From CAZKBP01 sp964551015 (GTDB taxonomy: Bacteria > Bacteroidota > Bacteroidia > Cytophagales > Microscillaceae): a DNA stretch of 7,867 nucleotides. The position numbers and the translations under genes are program-made. Below, piece after piece: positions 6,161 through 7,867 of this stretch. Each line of letters starts with the position of its first letter. The first letter of the stretch is position 1. The stretch spans positions 1 to 7,867 of the forward strand of contig CAZKBP010000081.1 in the NCBI GenBank assembly GCA_964551015.1, written 5' to 3'. Below the pieces are notes generated by a model. The model had not been told where the DNA came from. It did no database searches and was given only the letters and a program-made list of their open reading frames with translations.

Positions 6161-6691
6161 ATGAAGCTATCACTGCCCTTTTTCCGCAAGCAAATTCAAT
6201 CTACCATTATCAACTCCCAACATATACAAGAGGGAGGCCAAAGCTATCCTCTGCAAAAGATCAACCGAATCAAGAAAGTAAAGGCCAAAAATAATTACAC
6301 GATCTCAAACAAGTGGATGATTATAGCGGGCTTGATTCCCTTTGTGACTTCATCTGTATTTTATAGCTTTTCTTATTATCAGCTATTTAATCAAATTAAT
6401 ATTTTCATTATTCTCGTTTGTGGGGGCATGGTTTATTGGGGGATACGAGAGCGCCGCCGCAGCTCTCGTCAATATGCCGTAAGCTTGGAAACTGAGTTTG
6501 GTAAATTACAGTTACTCAAAAGCCCCAATGAAGAATTTGTAGAAAAGGCTAGTACCTTGATTCAGCAAGTAAAAGAAGGTACCAGTGAACATCCCTCTTA
6601 CGCGCTCAACCCCAAAGAAGAAACCATAGAACCGCACCACGAAGAAGGAAAGTCTTTGAATGAAGCTCCTACCGACCCAGAACAAGCCTAG
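6161..6691 (+). CDS. Two-TM membrane protein, DUF6232-like
   Basis: A 176-residue protein of unknown function. The N-terminal part (about 13-42) forms a small beta-rich segment with IINSQHIQEGGQSYPLQKIN, like the start of DUF6232 proteins where a strand, a Gly-Gly turn and a Tyr are followed by a short Ile-containing strand. Two membrane segments follow (about 52-73 and 79-95), joined by a very short loop, with basic residues on both flanks (RIKKVKAK before, RERRRSSR after); the positive-inside rule places both ends in the cytoplasm. Then comes a beta-strand pair and helix (QYAVSLETEFGKLQLLKSPNEE, 104-125 region, helix to about 138), also as in that family. The last 27 residues are acidic and Pro-rich and look disordered. 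It has a perfect promoter just upstream, and its stop interlocks with the opposing dehydrogenase gene. The family match is from memory of its pattern, not a search. Confidence 0.75.
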   Translation: MKLSLPFFRKQIQSTIINSQHIQEGGQSYPLQKINRIKKVKAKNNYTISNKWMIIAGLIPFVTSSVFYSFSYYQLFNQINIFIILVCGGMVYWGIRERRRSSRQYAVSLETEFGKLQLLKSPNEEFVEKASTLIQQVKEGTSEHPSYALNPKEETIEPHHEEGKSLNEAPTDPEQA

Positions 6692-7569
6692 TCCTGAGAG
6701 GAATGGCCTGTGTTTTGAAATTGCAAATGGCTGAGATCAGGATTTTTTTCACCCAAAATATTCTCCATTCTTACTTGGATAGAGTCTTTTAAGGCGGGAT
6801 GAGTGAGGATATAAAATTGCTCCGACCGAATCGCATCAAAGACTTTTTCAGCAATTTCTTCTGGGCTTTGACCCTGTTCCATCCCCTTATGAAAAGCTGC
6901 TCGGTCCTCGTCTAATTTCGCGCTTGATTGTTCTTCGAAATCTGGAGGAGTCAGATTCTGAGGGCGATTCCGTTCTGAATCCAGAATTCGAGTCTGTACC
7001 CAACCCGGGCAGAGCACCGAAACTCGGATGGGCGCACGCTGCATGAGCAATTCATAGTGCAACTGCTCTGACAAAGCTACCACGCCGTGTTTTACTACCG
7101 CATAAGCCGCCGAAGGATGCGGACTGGTCAGCCCCGCAATAGAACCGGTATTGACGATATGAGCTGCCCCTGACTGTGCCAACATTCGGGGCACAAATGT
7201 CCTGATTCCATGGATCAAGCCCCATAGATTCACTTCCATCATCCACTGCCAATCTGGTAGGGAAGTTTCCCAAGAGCGTTCGCCTGCATAAACACCCGCA
7301 TTGTTAAACAGCAGATGTACTGCTCCGAAACGCCCGAAGGCAGTCTTTGCCAAGGCTTCTACGGCTTGGGCTTGAGAAATATCTGTTTTGCTGGCGAGCA
7401 CTTCCTTTCCTTGATTTTTTAGGTGCTCGGCTAGCTGTTGCAAGGGGGCTTCTTCTACATCGACCAATACCAGTTTCATATCCAAGGAGGCACATTTGAG
7501 AGCCAAGGCGCGTCCAATACCGCTGGCGGCTCCGGTAATCACGGCTGTTTTTTGGGAAAATTCATGCAT
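6688..7569 (-). CDS. Short-chain dehydrogenase/reductase (classical SDR)
   Basis: A 293-residue Rossmann-fold oxidoreductase that interconverts an alcohol and a ketone with a nicotinamide cofactor; the substrate is unknown. All classical SDR elements are present: TGAASGIG (12-19) for cofactor binding, Asp37 at the end of beta2 (which favours NAD(H) over NADP(H)), TDIS with Asp63, NNAG (89-92), and the catalytic tetrad Asn114, Ser143, Tyr156 and Lys160 (YAVVK). PGW (188-190) with Thr193 completes the cofactor site. At 293 residues it is longer than the usual 250; the extra part is an insertion around 196-230 and a C-terminal extension with QFYILTHPAL, as in SDRs acting on bulkier hydrophobic substrates. 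The ATG at 7567-7569 has no Shine-Dalgarno; upstream on its strand is CTCCTCC, the opposite of one. Its leader contains the heptamer array. Confidence 0.93.
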   Translation of the reverse strand: MHEFSQKTAVITGAASGIGRALALKCASLDMKLVLVDVEEAPLQQLAEHLKNQGKEVLASKTDISQAQAVEALAKTAFGRFGAVHLLFNNAGVYAGERSWETSLPDWQWMMEVNLWGLIHGIRTFVPRMLAQSGAAHIVNTGSIAGLTSPHPSAAYAVVKHGVVALSEQLHYELLMQRAPIRVSVLCPGWVQTRILDSERNRPQNLTPPDFEEQSSAKLDEDRAAFHKGMEQGQSPEEIAEKVFDAIRSEQFYILTHPALKDSIQVRMENILGEKNPDLSHLQFQNTGHSSQD

Positions 7570-7579
7570 GTTTTTAGGA

Positions 7580-7740
7580 GGAGTTAGGAGTTAGGAGTTA
7601 GGAGTTAGGAGTTAGGAGTTAGGAGTTAGAATTTAGGAGTTAGAATTTAGGAGTTAGGAGTTAGAATTCAGGAGTTAGGAGTTAGAATTTAGGAGTTAGG
7701 AGCTAGAATTTAGGAGTTAGGAGTTAGAATTTAGGAGCTG
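7580..7740. repeat. Heptamer tandem array, 23 units
   Basis: There are 23 contiguous seven-base units in perfect register, without a single insertion or deletion. Type A is GGAGTTA (15 exact copies, plus GGAGCTA at 7699 and GGAGCTG at 7734). Type B is GAATTTA (5 exact, plus GAATTCA at 7664). The order is seven A, B, A, B, then AAB four times (7650-7733), then A. The right part thus has a 21-bp higher-order period. The + strand is almost free of C. It begins 11 bases upstream of the dehydrogenase start, so it forms most of that gene's leader or promoter region. Confidence 0.95.
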
Positions 7741-7843
7741 TTAAAAAGTACTTCCGAACTCCAAAAAGGCAGTTCCGAACCATTAAAAAGAAGATCCGAA
7801 CTACAAAAAGAAAGTTCAAAACTACAAAAATGAAGATAAAAAA
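7739..7843. repeat. 21-bp tandem repeat, four clear units and a decayed fifth
   Basis: Units lie at 7739-7759, 7760-7780, 7781-7801 and 7802-7822, with a degenerate copy at 7823-7843. Each has an AAAAAG core and ends in a TTCCGAAC-like segment: three keep CCGAAC, the fourth has CAAAAC. The best unit contains GTTCCGAAC (7772-7780), a four-base dyad around one C. The sequence is unrelated to the heptamers beside it, yet the period is the same 21 bp. It may continue past the window edge. Confidence 0.8.
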
Positions 7844-7849
7844 GACAAA
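7817..7849 (-). promoter_or_regulatory. Promoter candidate for the dehydrogenase gene, inside the repeats
   Basis: On the minus strand TTTG (7849-7846) is followed after 21 bases by TAGTTTTG (7824-7817), an exact TAnnTTTG box. Transcription toward the dehydrogenase would begin near 7811 and carry the heptamer array in a leader of about 240 bases. The -7 box arises where the fourth 21-bp unit departs from consensus (the others have GTTCGG here), so it may be fortuitous. Confidence 0.4.
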
Positions 7850-7867
7850 TAGACAGTAACAAAAAAC

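Noticed and set aside
7052..7495. Two other minus-strand frames within the dehydrogenase
   Set aside because: Out-of-frame shadows on the same strand as the SDR; all catalytic motifs are in the long frame.
7580..7740. CRISPR array
   Set aside because: The repeats are seven bases with no spacers and there are no cas genes.

Overview
The window looks like chromosomal DNA from a member of the Bacteroidota, most likely Cytophagales-like. I base this on four things: a SiaB-type kinase of the DUF6272 kind, an outer-membrane barrel ending in an aromatic residue, genes with no Shine-Dalgarno sequence but A/T-rich leaders, and promoter candidates of the Bacteroidota form TTTG-N19..21-TAnnTTTG. GC is moderate in genes, and the spacers are clearly AT-rich. 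The lineage is inferred; no rRNA, tRNA or other marker gene is present. I see no prophage, insertion sequence or CRISPR array.

Layout from left to right: the 3' part of an outer-membrane beta-barrel gene (+); a 310-bp spacer with a possible gene remnant; an acyl-CoA dehydrogenase (+); a short spacer with an inverted repeat; a SiaB-like GHKL kinase (-); a membrane-anchored staphylococcal-nuclease-fold protein (+); a bidirectional terminator; a 172-residue helical, phasin-like protein (-); a 487-bp AT-rich divergent spacer; oxygen-dependent protoporphyrinogen oxidase (+); a two-TM DUF6232-like protein with its own good promoter (+); and a short-chain dehydrogenase (-) whose stop codon interlocks with that of its neighbour. 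The right end is repetitive: 23 heptamers in perfect register (161 bp), then four clear units and a decayed fifth of an unrelated 21-bp repeat.

The genes alternate in strand and do not form an obvious operon. Roles range over beta-oxidation-type acyl-CoA metabolism, haem synthesis, phosphosignalling, nucleic-acid hydrolysis and an undefined alcohol/ketone redox step, so this is a mixed housekeeping neighbourhood rather than one pathway. The acyl-CoA dehydrogenase and the phasin-like protein could both touch acyl-CoA or polyhydroxyalkanoate metabolism, but they are not adjacent and this link is a guess.

The most unusual items are non-coding or structural: (1) a crossed pair of inverted repeats (order X, Y, X', Y') just upstream of the protoporphyrinogen oxidase start, which as RNA could form a pseudoknot ending five bases before the AUG; (2) the heptamer array between a promoter candidate and the dehydrogenase start; (3) a four-fold Trp motif with 31-11-31 spacing in the phasin-like protein.
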